Below the pieces are notes generated by a model that saw nothing but the letters and a program-made list of their open reading frames with translations, searched no databases and was not told the origin of the DNA. Shown here piece after piece: positions 21,746 to 30,079 of a stretch of 64,000 nt of DNA. The stretch's first letter is position 1; each line of letters opens with the position of its first letter. The stretch comes from Solwaraspora sp. WMMD1047 (GTDB lineage Bacteria; Actinomycetota; Actinomycetes; Mycobacteriales; Micromonosporaceae), in assembly GCF_029626155.1 (NCBI RefSeq), contig NZ_JARUBL010000001.1:6352501-6416500 (forward strand), given 5' to 3'. The translations under genes were made by a program, and so were the position numbers.

Positions 21746-23539
21746 ATGACGGCCGGCACCGGGGACCTCGACGAGCTGCGCGCCCGCGCGGAGCGCTGGC
21801 TCGCCGACGACCCCGACCCGGCCAGCCGTACCGAGCTGCAGAACCTGCTCGACGGGCTGCCCGGCAGCCGCGCCGAGTTGGCCGACCGGTTCGCCGGCAC
21901 GCTCGCGTTCGGCACCGCCGGGCTGCGCGGCCCGCTGCGCGCCGGCCCCAACGGGATGAACCTCGCCGTGGTGACCCGGGCGGCGGCCGGCCTGGTCGGC
22001 TGGCTCGCCGCCCGCGAAGCGCCGGGTCCACTGATCATCGGGTACGACGCCAGGCACGGTTCGCGGACGTTCGCCGAGCGCACCGCGCAGGTCGCCACCG
22101 GCGCCGGCCGGCCGGCGCTGCTGCTGCCCCGACCGCTGCCCACCCCGATCCTCGCGTACGCGGTGCGCGCCCTCGACGGGGTGGCTGGCGTGATGGTGAC
22201 CGCCAGTCACAACCCGCCACGGGACAACGGCTACAAGGTCTATCTCGGGGCCGCGCTCGGCGGCCCGCGCGGAGCGGGCGCCCAGATCGTCACCCCGGTC
22301 GACGCCGAGATCGAGGCGGCGATCCGGGCCGTCGGTCCGCTACTGGAGGTGCCCCTCGGTCCGGCCGGCGGGACACTCGACGACCGGGTGACCGCCGACT
22401 ACGTCGCCGCCGCCACCGGCCTGCTCCGTGCCGGAACCGACGTCGGCACTACCGGCGGCGGCACGGACGACGGCACGGGCGGCACGGGCGGCGGTGGCAC
22501 GGACGGCGGCGCTGACGGCGGTGGCACGGGCGGCGGCGCTGACGGCGGTGGGGCGCGGGAGTTGGTGGTGGCGTACACGGCGCTGCACGGGGTCGGGGCG
22601 GCGGTGCTCACGGCGGCGTTCGCCAGGGCTGGCTTCGCCGTACCCGGGCTGGTGGCCGACCAGGTCGAGCCGGACCCGGACTTCCCCACCGTCGCGTTCC
22701 CGAACCCGGAGGAGCCCGGCGCGGTCGACCGGCTGGTGAAGGTGGCCGGCGGCATCGGCGCCGACCTGGCCATCGCCAACGATCCGGATGCCGACCGGTG
22801 CGCGGTCGTGGTGCCCGACCCGGGGGCGGGCGGCGGTTGGCGGATGCTGCGCGGCGACGAGGTGGGGGTGCTGCTCGCCGACCACCTGATGCGGCGCGGC
22901 GTCCACGGCCTGTATGCCACCACCATCGTCTCCTCGGCGCTGCTGGGCCGGATCTGCCGGGCCCGCGGCCTGCCCTACGCCGAGACGCTCACCGGCTTCA
23001 AGTGGATCGTGCGGGCGACGGCGGGCGACGCCCCGCTGGTCTACGGCTACGAGGAGGCGCTCGGCTACTGCGTGGCGCCGGACCTGGTCCGCGACAAGGA
23101 CGGCATCACCGCCGCGCTCACCGTCGCCGAGCTGGCCGCCGGGCTGAAGGCCCAGGGGCGGACGCTCGCCGACCGGCTGGACGAGCTGGCGGTCGAGTTC
23201 GGGCTGCACCTGACCGACCAGCTCTCGGTCCGGGTGGACGACCTGGCCGAGATCACCTCGGCGATGGCCCGGGTCCGGGCGCGGCCGCCGGCCGAACTGC
23301 TCGGCGTCGCGCTGACCGGGGTCGAGGATCTGGCCCCCGACGCCGACGTGCTGATCCTGCGCACGGCCGCCGCCCGGGTGGTGATCCGGCCGTCGGGCAC
23401 CGAGCCGAAGCTGAAGGCGTACCTGGAGGTGGTGGAGCCGGTGGGCGCGGCGGGTGAGCTGCCGGCGGCGCATGGGCGGGCGGCGGCCGCGCTGGCCGAC
23501 CTGCGCGCCGAGACCGCCGCCGTGCTCGGCCTCAGCTGA
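21746..23539 (+). CDS. Phospho-sugar mutase (phosphoglucomutase/phosphomannomutase)
   Basis: The 597-residue enzyme has all four alpha-D-phosphohexomutase landmarks. These are AFGTAGLRGPL near the N-terminus, the phosphoserine loop MVTASHNPPRDNGYKVY (Ser about 153), the metal loop NDPDADRCAV (about 345) and the sugar/phosphate loops GYEEALGY and RPSGTEPKLKAYLE. It interconverts hexose-1- and hexose-6-phosphates in the cytoplasm. Between domains (about residues 232-270) it has an inserted Gly/Thr/Asp/Ala-rich stretch absent from typical members. The DNA of the insert is repetitive (see repeat). It follows the kinase gene closely. Confidence 0.92.
   Translation: MTAGTGDLDELRARAERWLADDPDPASRTELQNLLDGLPGSRAELADRFAGTLAFGTAGLRGPLRAGPNGMNLAVVTRAAAGLVGWLAAREAPGPLIIGYDARHGSRTFAERTAQVATGAGRPALLLPRPLPTPILAYAVRALDGVAGVMVTASHNPPRDNGYKVYLGAALGGPRGAGAQIVTPVDAEIEAAIRAVGPLLEVPLGPAGGTLDDRVTADYVAAATGLLRAGTDVGTTGGGTDDGTGGTGGGGTDGGADGGGTGGGADGGGARELVVAYTALHGVGAAVLTAAFARAGFAVPGLVADQVEPDPDFPTVAFPNPEEPGAVDRLVKVAGGIGADLAIANDPDADRCAVVVPDPGAGGGWRMLRGDEVGVLLADHLMRRGVHGLYATTIVSSALLGRICRARGLPYAETLTGFKWIVRATAGDAPLVYGYEEALGYCVAPDLVRDKDGITAALTVAELAAGLKAQGRTLADRLDELAVEFGLHLTDQLSVRVDDLAEITSAMARVRARPPAELLGVALTGVEDLAPDADVLILRTAAARVVIRPSGTEPKLKAYLEVVEPVGAAGELPAAHGRAAAALADLRAETAAVLGLS
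22440..22556 (+). repeat. Glycine-coding low-complexity insert with internal duplication
   Basis: The stretch is built from GGC/GGT and GAC/ACG codons. It contains the 20-mer GGCGGCGCTGACGGCGGTGG twice, separated by seven bases. The encoded insert is about 38 residues of Gly, Thr, Asp and Ala, in frame with the mutase. Confidence 0.75.
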
Positions 23540-23546
23540 CCGCGAA

Positions 23547-23564
23547 CCGGCGGCTGTCCGCCGG
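23547..23564 (+). terminator. Small hairpin after the phospho-sugar mutase gene
   Basis: CCGGCGG and CCGCCGG form a perfect 7-bp stem with a CTGT loop, eight bases after the stop codon. A second weaker GC hairpin lies near 23600-23630. The remaining bases to the convergent GPP34 gene (23722) show no gene. Confidence 0.45.
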
Positions 23565-23721
23565 ACCCGGTTCCTCGAACCTCAGCGACCGAGCCGGTCC
23601 ACGCCGCGTCGCGCCGTGGCGCGGCGTCGTGGCGCACCCAGCCGTTGCTCAGCCGAGGTGTTCCACGGCTCCGCGCGCCATGATCATGGGTGTCGCGGCC
23701 GAGCCGGACGGGGCGGGGTGG

Positions 23722-24405
23722 TCAGGCGCGGGCGCCGAGGGCGGCGTCGATGGCGCGGGTCAGGGCGGCGACGACAAGGGCCACCGAGGGGCGCACGGTC
23801 GAGGAGTCCAGGCTCACGGTGCCGGAGAAGCCGGCGCCGCCGGCGATCTCCTCCAGCCGCCGGTGGGCGTCCTGGACGGCCGCGCCGGTCAGGCCCAGCG
23901 CCGGTTCCATCCGGACCGCCGCCACCAGGGTCGCCAGCGCCGCCGTCCGCTCGTCGGGCACCTCGTCGCCGGTGAGCGCGGTCGCCAGCCGCTGCCGGAT
24001 CCCGGCCTCGACCGTGGAGTCCACCGACGGGTAGCGGTGCACGTGGACGTAGCCGTCCATCGCCGTCTCGTCGATGTCGCAGACGATGTCCCGCTCCACC
24101 AGGTCGGCAAGTACCCGGGAGCGCAGCCCGTGCCGGAGCCGTTGCAGCCAGGACGCCGGGGTGTGCGGGGTGTCGGCGGCCATCCGGGCCAGCACCTCGT
24201 CGTCGATCGGGTTACCGGTCGGCGTCGGGTCGACCACCACCATCGAGCCCTCGGAGAAGGCGACCCGGCCGGCCAGCGCCAACTCGACCAGGACCGCCGC
24301 CGCCATGCCCAGATCCAGGCCGATCCGGGAGCCGGTGGCCTTGCCGGACTTGTCGTCGTACCCGAGCAGCAGCAGTTCCTCGGCGAGCGCAACATCGGTG
24401 GTCAT
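23722..24405 (-). CDS. GOLPH3/VPS74 (GPP34) family protein
   Basis: The 227-residue protein opens with VALAEELLLLGYDDKSGKATG and continues with LDLGMAAAVLVELALAGRVAF, the pattern of the GPP34 superfamily. In eukaryotes this family (GOLPH3/Vps74) binds phosphatidylinositol-4-phosphate and Golgi glycosyltransferases. Bacterial members are numerous in actinomycetes and have no assigned role. The protein has no signal peptide and is largely helical. It sits alone on the minus strand between the mutase and upp. The family call rests on the N-terminal third; function is unknown. Confidence 0.82.
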   Translation of the reverse strand: MTTDVALAEELLLLGYDDKSGKATGSRIGLDLGMAAAVLVELALAGRVAFSEGSMVVVDPTPTGNPIDDEVLARMAADTPHTPASWLQRLRHGLRSRVLADLVERDIVCDIDETAMDGYVHVHRYPSVDSTVEAGIRQRLATALTGDEVPDERTAALATLVAAVRMEPALGLTGAAVQDAHRRLEEIAGGAGFSGTVSLDSSTVRPSVALVVAALTRAIDAALGARA

Positions 24406-24450
24406 GGCCCGAGACGGTAGCCGCTCCGCGCACGTCGCGCATGCCTGCTG

Positions 24451-25083
24451 TCAGAACCGGGGCATCCCGCCGAACTGTCGGTCACCGGCGTCGCCGAGAC
24501 CGGGCACGATGAACATCTTCTCGTTCAACCGCTCGTCGATCGCGGCGGTCACCAGCCGCAGTGGCAGCCCGGACCGCTCCAGCCGCTCGATCCCGGCCGG
24601 CGCGGCCAGGACGCAGAGCACGACGATCTCGGTGCAGCCCCGATCGGCGAGCAGCCGGCAGCAGTGCTCCAGCGACCCGCCGGTGGCCAGCATCGGGTCC
24701 AGCACCAGCACCGGCAGCCCGGTCAGGTCGGTGGGCAGCGACTCCATGTACGCCCGGGGCTCGAAGGTCTCCTCGTCCCGGGCCAACCCGACAAAGCCCA
24801 TCGAGGACTCCGGCAACAGCGCCAGCGCGGCGTCGGCCATCCCGAGCCCGGCCCGCAGGACGGGCACCAGCAGCGGCGGGTTGGCCAGCCGGATCCCCTC
24901 GGTCGGTGCGACCGGCGTCCGCACCTGGTAGCGCTCGACCGGGAAGGAGCGCGCGGCCTCGTACACCAGCAGGGTGGTGAGTTCGCGCAGCGCGGCGCGG
25001 AACGCCGCCGGATCGGTGCGAGTGTCGCGCATCACGGTCAGCCGGGTCTGCGCCACCGGGTGGTCAACGACGAGTACGTCCAC
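24451..25083 (-). CDS. upp: Uracil phosphoribosyltransferase
   Basis: The 210-residue enzyme makes UMP from uracil and PRPP. It starts at GTG 25083 ([20 protein letters not shown]), which matches the family N-terminus exactly, while longer upstream starts do not. The PRPP loop [16 protein letters not shown] and the uracil-binding C-terminus [14 protein letters not shown] are intact. Length is standard. It is transcribed divergently from deoC across an 88-base gap, linking base salvage with deoxynucleoside breakdown. Confidence 0.96.
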   Translation of the reverse strand: MDVLVVDHPVAQTRLTVMRDTRTDPAAFRAALRELTTLLVYEAARSFPVERYQVRTPVAPTEGIRLANPPLLVPVLRAGLGMADAALALLPESSMGFVGLARDEETFEPRAYMESLPTDLTGLPVLVLDPMLATGGSLEHCCRLLADRGCTEIVVLCVLAAPAGIERLERSGLPLRLVTAAIDERLNEKMFIVPGLGDAGDRQFGGMPRF

Positions 25084-25171
25084 GGTCGCCCAACCTACCG
25101 GGCAGAGCCGGGACCGGCATCGCCGCCCGCTCACAAGATCATCCAGCGGGGTGGTGCGTAGACTCGTCGGC

Positions 25172-26155
25172 ATGACCGCGACACCGACGTCGACGCGCTC
25201 CGACCTGTCCGAGCTGGGCCGTTCCGGGCCGGCGCTACGGGCGTTCCTGCACGGCCTGCCGGGCGTGGACCAGGTCGGCGTGGAGCAGCGGGCCGCGATG
25301 CTGGGTACCCGGTCGATCAAGACCAGCGCGAAGGCGTGGGCGATCGATCTGGCGATCCGGATGGTCGACCTGACCACCCTGGAGGGGGCTGACACCCCCG
25401 GCAAGGTCCGGGCGCTGTCGGTGAAGGCGATCCGGCCGGATCCGGCCGGTGCGACCGACACCGAGGGTGGTCCCGGGCCGTGTCCGAGCGTGGCGGCGGT
25501 GTGCGTGTATCCGTCGATGGTGCCGGTCGCCGCCGAGGTGCTGCGCGGCTCCGGGGTGCACCTGGCCAGCGTGGCGACGGCGTTCCCGTCGGGGCAGGCG
25601 CCGCTTGAGGTGAAACTGGCCGACACCCGGTCCGCGGTGGCGGCCGGCGCCGACGAGATCGACATGGTGATCAGCCGGGGTGCGTTCCTGGCCGGGGACC
25701 ACCAGCGGGTGTACGACGAGATCGTGGCGGTCAAGGACGCCTGCGGCGACGCCCACCTGAAGGTGATCCTGGAGACCGGGGAGTTGGGTGGCTACGACAG
25801 CGTCCGGCGGGCCTCCTGGCTGGCGATGCTGGCCGGCGCCGACTTCATCAAGACCTCGACCGGCAAGGTGCCGGTGGCCGCGACGCTCCCGGTCACCCTG
25901 GTGATGCTGGAGGCGGTTCGCGACTTCCGGGACACCACCGGCCGGCAGGTCGGCGTCAAGCCGGCCGGCGGGATCCGCACCAGCAAGGACGCGATCAGGT
26001 ATCTGGTCGCGGTGAACGAGACCGTCGGCGAGGACTGGCTGCACCCGGACTGGTTCCGGTTCGGCGCCTCGACGTTGCTCAACGACCTGCTGATGCAGCG
26101 GGCGAAGCTGGCCACCGGCGTGTACTCCGGTCCCGACTACGTCACCCTGGACTGA
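25172..26155 (+). CDS. deoC: Deoxyribose-phosphate aldolase
   Basis: The 327-residue enzyme cleaves 2-deoxyribose-5-phosphate to acetaldehyde and glyceraldehyde-3-phosphate. The class I aldolase core is clear: [41 protein letters not shown], and [11 protein letters not shown]. The Schiff-base lysine lies in FIKTSTGKV, with a second active-site lysine in [10 protein letters not shown]. It is longer than the E. coli enzyme through an N-terminal helical extension, as in other actinobacterial DeoC proteins. The start is ATG 25172. The stop is two bases before the aldehyde dehydrogenase ATG, so the three genes form an operon. Confidence 0.95.
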   Translation: MTATPTSTRSDLSELGRSGPALRAFLHGLPGVDQVGVEQRAAMLGTRSIKTSAKAWAIDLAIRMVDLTTLEGADTPGKVRALSVKAIRPDPAGATDTEGGPGPCPSVAAVCVYPSMVPVAAEVLRGSGVHLASVATAFPSGQAPLEVKLADTRSAVAAGADEIDMVISRGAFLAGDHQRVYDEIVAVKDACGDAHLKVILETGELGGYDSVRRASWLAMLAGADFIKTSTGKVPVAATLPVTLVMLEAVRDFRDTTGRQVGVKPAGGIRTSKDAIRYLVAVNETVGEDWLHPDWFRFGASTLLNDLLMQRAKLATGVYSGPDYVTLD

Positions 26156-26157
26156 TC

Positions 26158-27591
26158 ATGGCTTTCGAGTACGCGCCCGCGCCCGAATCCCGCTCGGTCG
26201 TCGACATCGCGCCGTCGTACGGGCTGTTCATCGGCGGTGAGTTCGTCGAACCGGGTGACGGGGGGATGTTCAAGTCGATCAACCCGGCGTCGGAGGAGGT
26301 GCTGGCCGAGGTCGCCGAGGCCGGGTCGGCGGATGTGGATCGGGCGGTGGCGGCGGCGCGGGCCGCGTTCGAGCGGGTGTGGGGGCCGATGCCGGGGCGG
26401 GACCGGGCCAAGTACCTGTACCGGATCGCGCGGATCGTGGCCGAGCGCGGCCGGGAGTTGGCGGTGCTGGAGTCGCTGGACAACGGCAAGCCGATCCGGG
26501 AGTCCCGCGATGTCGACATTCCGCTGGTCGCCGCGCACTTCTTCTACTATGCGGGCTGGGCCGACAAGCTCGGCCACGCCGGGTTCGGCGCGGACCCGCG
26601 GCCGGTGGGGGTGGCCGGGCAGGTGATCCCGTGGAACTTCCCGCTGCTGATGCTGGCGTGGAAGATCGCCCCGGCGCTGGCGGCCGGGAACACGGTGGTG
26701 CTCAAGCCGGCCGAGACCACCCCGTTGACGGCGTTGTTGTTCGCGCAGATCTGTCAGCAGGCCGACCTGCCGCCTGGGGTGGTGAACATCATCACCGGGG
26801 CCGGTGAGACCGGTCGGGCGCTGGTCGAGCACCCCGGCGTCGACAAGGTCGCGTTCACCGGCTCCACCGAGGTCGGGCGGGCCATCGCCCGCGCGGTGGC
26901 CGGCAGCCGCAAGAAGCTCACCCTGGAGTTGGGCGGCAAGGCCGCCAACATCGTCTTCGACGACGCCCCGATCGACCAGGCCGTCGAGGGGATCGTCAAC
27001 GGGATCTTCTTCAACCAGGGCCACGTCTGCTGCGCGGGGTCCCGACTGCTGGTCCAGGAATCCGCGTACGAGCCGGTGTTGGCCTCGCTCAAGCGGCGGA
27101 TGGCCCGGCTGCGCGTCGGTGACCCGCTGGACAAGAACACCGACGTCGGGGCGATCAACTCCGCCGCCCAACTCGACCGCATCCGCACCCTCTCCGATGT
27201 CGGTACTGAGGAGGGCGCGCAGCGCTGGTCACCGCCGTGTGACCTGCCGGACCGGGGGTTCTGGTTCGCCCCGACCATCTTCACCGGGGTCAGTCAGGCG
27301 CACCGGATCGCCCGCGAGGAGATCTTCGGGCCGGTGCTGTCGGTGCTCACCTTCCGCACCCCCGCCGAGGCGGTCGAGAAGGCCAACAACACCCCCTACG
27401 GGCTGTCGGCCGGGATCTGGACGGAGAAGGGCTCCCGGATCCTCTGGCTGGCCGACCGGCTGCGCGCCGGGGTGGTCTGGGCCAACACCTTCAACAAGTT
27501 CGACCCCACCTCCCCGTTCGGCGGGTACAAGGAGTCGGGCTACGGCCGCGAGGGTGGCCGGCACGGGCTGGAGGCGTACCTCGATGTCTGA
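26158..27591 (+). CDS. NAD(P)-dependent aldehyde dehydrogenase, full length
   Basis: The 477-residue protein has the full ALDH fold. The Rossmann part contains VIPWNFPLLMLAWKIAPALAAGN and KPAETTPL. The general base Glu lies in LTLELGGKAANIVFDDA and the catalytic Cys in FFNQGHVCCAGSRL. The C-terminus has EEIFGPVLSVLTF and PFGGYKESGYGREGG. Placement two bases after deoC suggests that it oxidises the acetaldehyde released by DeoC to acetate, a common gene pairing in actinobacteria. It overlaps the next gene by eight bases. Confidence 0.93.
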   Translation: MAFEYAPAPESRSVVDIAPSYGLFIGGEFVEPGDGGMFKSINPASEEVLAEVAEAGSADVDRAVAAARAAFERVWGPMPGRDRAKYLYRIARIVAERGRELAVLESLDNGKPIRESRDVDIPLVAAHFFYYAGWADKLGHAGFGADPRPVGVAGQVIPWNFPLLMLAWKIAPALAAGNTVVLKPAETTPLTALLFAQICQQADLPPGVVNIITGAGETGRALVEHPGVDKVAFTGSTEVGRAIARAVAGSRKKLTLELGGKAANIVFDDAPIDQAVEGIVNGIFFNQGHVCCAGSRLLVQESAYEPVLASLKRRMARLRVGDPLDKNTDVGAINSAAQLDRIRTLSDVGTEEGAQRWSPPCDLPDRGFWFAPTIFTGVSQAHRIAREEIFGPVLSVLTFRTPAEAVEKANNTPYGLSAGIWTEKGSRILWLADRLRAGVVWANTFNKFDPTSPFGGYKESGYGREGGRHGLEAYLDV

Positions 27592-28408
27592 CCGGGTGGC
27601 CGTGCGTAAGACGTACAAGCTCTTCATCGGCGGGAAGTTCCCGCGCAGCGAGTCGGGGCGGTCCTATCCCGTGCAGAACACCAACGTGGCGCTCGCCTCC
27701 CGCAAGGACGTCCGGGATGCCGTGACTGCGGCCCGTGCGGCGGTCAAGGGGTGGTCCGGCGCGACCGCCTACAACCGGGGTCAGATCCTCTACCGGATCG
27801 CCGAGATGCTGGAAGGCCGCCGCGACCAGTTCGTCGGGCTGGGCGTTCCCACCGACGAGGTCGACACCGCCATCGACCGCTGGGTCTGGTACGCCGGCTG
27901 GGCCGACAAGATCGCCCAGGTGTACGGCGGGGCGAACCCGGTCGCCGGTCCGTACTTCAACCTCTCCGCCCCGGAGCCGACCGGTGTGGTCGGAGTGGTC
28001 GCCCCGGCCCGGCCGGCGCTGCTGGGGCTGGTGTCGGTGATCGCCCCGGCCATCGTCACCGGCAACACCGTCCTGGTGCTGGTCGCCGAAGAAGCACCGC
28101 TGCCGGCGGTGACCCTGGCCGAGGTGCTGGCCACCTCCGACCTGCCCGGCGGAGTGGTGAACCTCCTCACCGGCCGGCCGGCGGAGACCGCACCGTGGCT
28201 GGCCGCCCACCTCGACGTCAACGCGCTGGACCTCACCGGCGTCGCCGACCCGGAACTCGCCGTCGAGCTGGAACGGGCAGCAGCCGGCAACCTCAAACGG
28301 GTGCTGCGCCCACCGACTGATGAACCGGACTGGACCGCCGACCCCGGCCTCGCCCGGATGACCGCCCTGCTGGAGACCAAGACCGTCTGGCACCCCAAGG
28401 GCACCTGA
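27584..28408 (+). CDS. Half-length aldehyde dehydrogenase homologue without catalytic domain
   Basis: The 274-residue protein is clearly ALDH-derived: YKLFIGGKFPRSESGRSYPV, AVKGWSGATAYNRGQILYRIAEMLEGRR, WYAGWADKI and ITLAEV-like text before GGVVNLLTGRP. It ends where the catalytic domain should begin. The Glu-containing LELGGK segment and the Cys motif are absent, so it cannot be a conventional dehydrogenase. It has its own normal N-terminus and starts within the last codons of the full-length gene, so it is not a frameshifted tail. It probably binds the full-length partner as a structural or regulatory subunit; that is inference. Confidence 0.85.
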   Translation: MSDRVAVRKTYKLFIGGKFPRSESGRSYPVQNTNVALASRKDVRDAVTAARAAVKGWSGATAYNRGQILYRIAEMLEGRRDQFVGLGVPTDEVDTAIDRWVWYAGWADKIAQVYGGANPVAGPYFNLSAPEPTGVVGVVAPARPALLGLVSVIAPAIVTGNTVLVLVAEEAPLPAVTLAEVLATSDLPGGVVNLLTGRPAETAPWLAAHLDVNALDLTGVADPELAVELERAAAGNLKRVLRPPTDEPDWTADPGLARMTALLETKTVWHPKGT

Positions 28409-28452
28409 TCGGCCTCTCCGCAGGTGTCGACCAGGGTGGAATCAAGATCCAC

Positions 28453-28498
28453 AGGACAAGTTGCACGCACTGACGGCGAATGGCGTGCTCAATGTCCT
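28453..28498 (+). terminator. Imperfect long hairpin after the deoC-ALDH operon
   Basis: Outer arms AGGACA/TGTCCT and inner arms GCACGC/GCGTGC pair around a 14-base loop, with a five-base unpaired region on each side. It lies 45 bases after the operon stop and may be a terminator. Confidence 0.4.
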
Positions 28499-28551
28499 TA
28501 CGATCTCGGGCAAGCCGGGCGGGCGCCGGTCAGCGGACGCAGGACGACGGG

Positions 28552-28576
28552 AGGTCGTACTACGGGCGGTAGGCTG
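28552..28576 (+). promoter_or_regulatory. Candidate BlaI operator/promoter of the blaI-M56 pair
   Basis: The block AGGTCGTACTACGG (28552-28565), a CTAC-N5-GTAG dyad (28560-28572) and GTAGGCTG (28569-28576, with TAGGCT as possible -10) end six bases before the GTG start of blaI. The first and last blocks recur upstream of cydA. Confidence 0.5.
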
Positions 28577-28581
28577 GGGGC

Positions 28582-29004
28582 GTGACGCGACTGGGTGACC
28601 TCGAACGCGCGGTGATGGACGTGCTCTGGGACTGGCCCGCCGGGACCGGGGCGGGTGTCACGGTTCGCGAGGTCGCCGAGGCGTTGCCGGGCCGGGAGTT
28701 GGCGTACACCACCGTGATGACGGTGCTGGACCGGCTGGCCGGCAAGGGCATGGTGGAGCGGGAACGGGCCGGCCGGGCCTGGAGCTATCGGCCGGCCGCC
28801 AGCCGGGAGGCGCACATCGCCGGGCTGATGCTGGACGCGCTCGACCTGGCCGGCAGCCGGGACGCCGCGCTGGTGCGGTTCGCCCGCTCGGTGTCGGGCA
28901 CCGAGGCCGAGGTGCTGCGCGCCGCGCTCGCCGCCGAGGCGGACCCGGCCCGGGGCGACGGGACCGATGCCCCGAGCACCGCACCGGAACCACGGCGAGG
29001 CTGA
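28582..29004 (+). CDS. BlaI/MecI/CopY-family transcriptional repressor
   Basis: The 140-residue protein starts at GTG 28582 with the typical LGDLERAVMDVLWDWP and the winged-helix segment VTVREVAEALPGRELAYTTVMTVLDRLAGKGMVERERAGRAWSYRP, read here as AYTTVMTVLDRLAGKG. A C-terminal dimerisation helix and a disordered tail follow. BlaI-type repressors bind dyads of TAC/GTA type and are inactivated by cleavage or signalling from an M56 membrane metallopeptidase. That peptidase is the next gene, three bases on. The pair probably regulates itself and, from shared promoter blocks, the cyd operon. Confidence 0.9.
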   Translation: MTRLGDLERAVMDVLWDWPAGTGAGVTVREVAEALPGRELAYTTVMTVLDRLAGKGMVERERAGRAWSYRPAASREAHIAGLMLDALDLAGSRDAALVRFARSVSGTEAEVLRAALAAEADPARGDGTDAPSTAPEPRRG

Positions 29005-29007
29005 CCG

Positions 29008-29952
29008 GTGGTCCAGGCCCTGCACTTCGGCGGCGCGCTGGTGGCCTGTTACCTGGCCGTCCAGGTGCTGATCCGGGCGCGGTGGCTGCGGCAGGGGTGG
29101 GCCTGGCAGCACCCTCGGCTGGCCATCGTCTGCTGGCAGGCGATCGGGCTGGCGGTCGGCCTCTGCGCGATCGGGCTGCCGCTGGCGCTCGGGCTGGCCC
29201 CGTACGCGGTCGGCACCGGCACGGCGGCGCGGGAGTTCGCCGCGGACCTGGCCGCGCTGGCGGCCGGGGCGCCGGTGGGCGACACGCTGCCGGCCGGGCT
29301 CGGGCCGGTGCACCTCGGCCTCGTCGGGCTCGCCACGGCGGTGGCGACGCTGCTGCTCGGGGCGACGGTACGCAGCGTGGCCGGTACGCTGCGCGCCCAG
29401 CGCCGGCATCGTGACCTGCTCGCCCTGGTGGCGCGGCAGGATCCGGCCGCGCCCGGCGCGCTGGTGCTCGACCATCCGAGTGCCGCCGCGTACTGCCTGC
29501 CGGGGGTGCGGCCCCGGGTGGTGGTGAGCGCCGGCACCCTGAGCCTGTTGGAGCCGGCGCAGCTGGCGGCGGTGCTCGATCACGAGCGGGCGCACGCTAC
29601 CGAGCGGCACGATCTGGTGCTGCTGCCGTTCACCGCGCTGTGTCGGGCGCTGCCCGGGGTGTGCTGGGTGCGGGCCGCGCGCCAGATGGTGGCGCTGCTG
29701 GTGGAGATGCGCGCGGACGACCGGGCCCGCCGGGCGGCGTCCGCCGGGCCACTGGTGGCGGCGTTGCAGCGGTTCGCCACGGCCGGGCCCCGGGTCGCGC
29801 CGGCCGGCGCCCTCGGCTTCACCGACGACCAGCTTGAGGCCCGGCTGCAGCGGTTGCTCGGCCCCGCCCGGCCGGCCCCGGTACGCGGCGCCGTGGCGCT
29901 CGGGATCGCCGGCCTGCTGCTGGCCCTGCCGCTCTCGCTCTTCCTGGCCTGA
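29008..29952 (+). CDS. M56 family (BlaR1-like) membrane metallopeptidase
   Basis: The 314-residue protein has several membrane segments at the N-terminus (residues 1-60 and about 100-125). The zinc peptidase motif VLDHERAHATERHDL (HExxH) is followed by LVEMRADDRARRAAS, supplying the third ligand Glu. One C-terminal membrane helix (GAVALGIAGLLLALPLSLFLA) ends the protein. It lacks the extracellular penicillin-binding domain of true BlaR1, so the sensed signal is not a beta-lactam bound there. It is co-transcribed with the BlaI-type repressor and lies 127 bases upstream of cydA. Confidence 0.88.
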   Translation: MVQALHFGGALVACYLAVQVLIRARWLRQGWAWQHPRLAIVCWQAIGLAVGLCAIGLPLALGLAPYAVGTGTAAREFAADLAALAAGAPVGDTLPAGLGPVHLGLVGLATAVATLLLGATVRSVAGTLRAQRRHRDLLALVARQDPAAPGALVLDHPSAAAYCLPGVRPRVVVSAGTLSLLEPAQLAAVLDHERAHATERHDLVLLPFTALCRALPGVCWVRAARQMVALLVEMRADDRARRAASAGPLVAALQRFATAGPRVAPAGALGFTDDQLEARLQRLLGPARPAPVRGAVALGIAGLLLALPLSLFLA

Positions 29953-29972
29953 TCCGGCCCCACCCAGCGCAA

Positions 29973-30045
29973 CTACTACGCCTCGTCGTACCATGAGCTA
30001 CGACAGGTCGTAGTAGGAATAGGTAGTACGCCTACGTGTAGGCTG
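29973..30045 (+). promoter_or_regulatory. cydA promoter region with BlaI-like dyads
   Basis: CTACTACG (29973-29980) and CGTAGTAG (30009-30016) are perfect inverted copies. The dyad CCTAC-GT-GTAGG (30031-30042) overlaps GTAGGCTG (30038-30045). AGGTCGTAGTAGG at 30005-30017 matches the blaI upstream block at 11 of 13 positions. A TAGGCT or TATGAA box could be the -10. Confidence 0.55.
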
Positions 30046-30079
30046 TCTATGAAATGTCAGCCGACACGTTGGGGTGGCC

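Noticed and set aside
27584-28408. Half-length ALDH as a frameshifted or degraded pseudogene
   Set aside because: It has its own start, a complete N-terminal domain beginning anew, normal codon bias and a defined stop. A frameshift in the upstream gene is excluded because that gene is itself complete.
29953-30079. Rex (NADH-sensing) operator upstream of cydA
   Set aside because: No TTGTGAA-type dyad could be found. The visible dyads are of TAC/GTA type.
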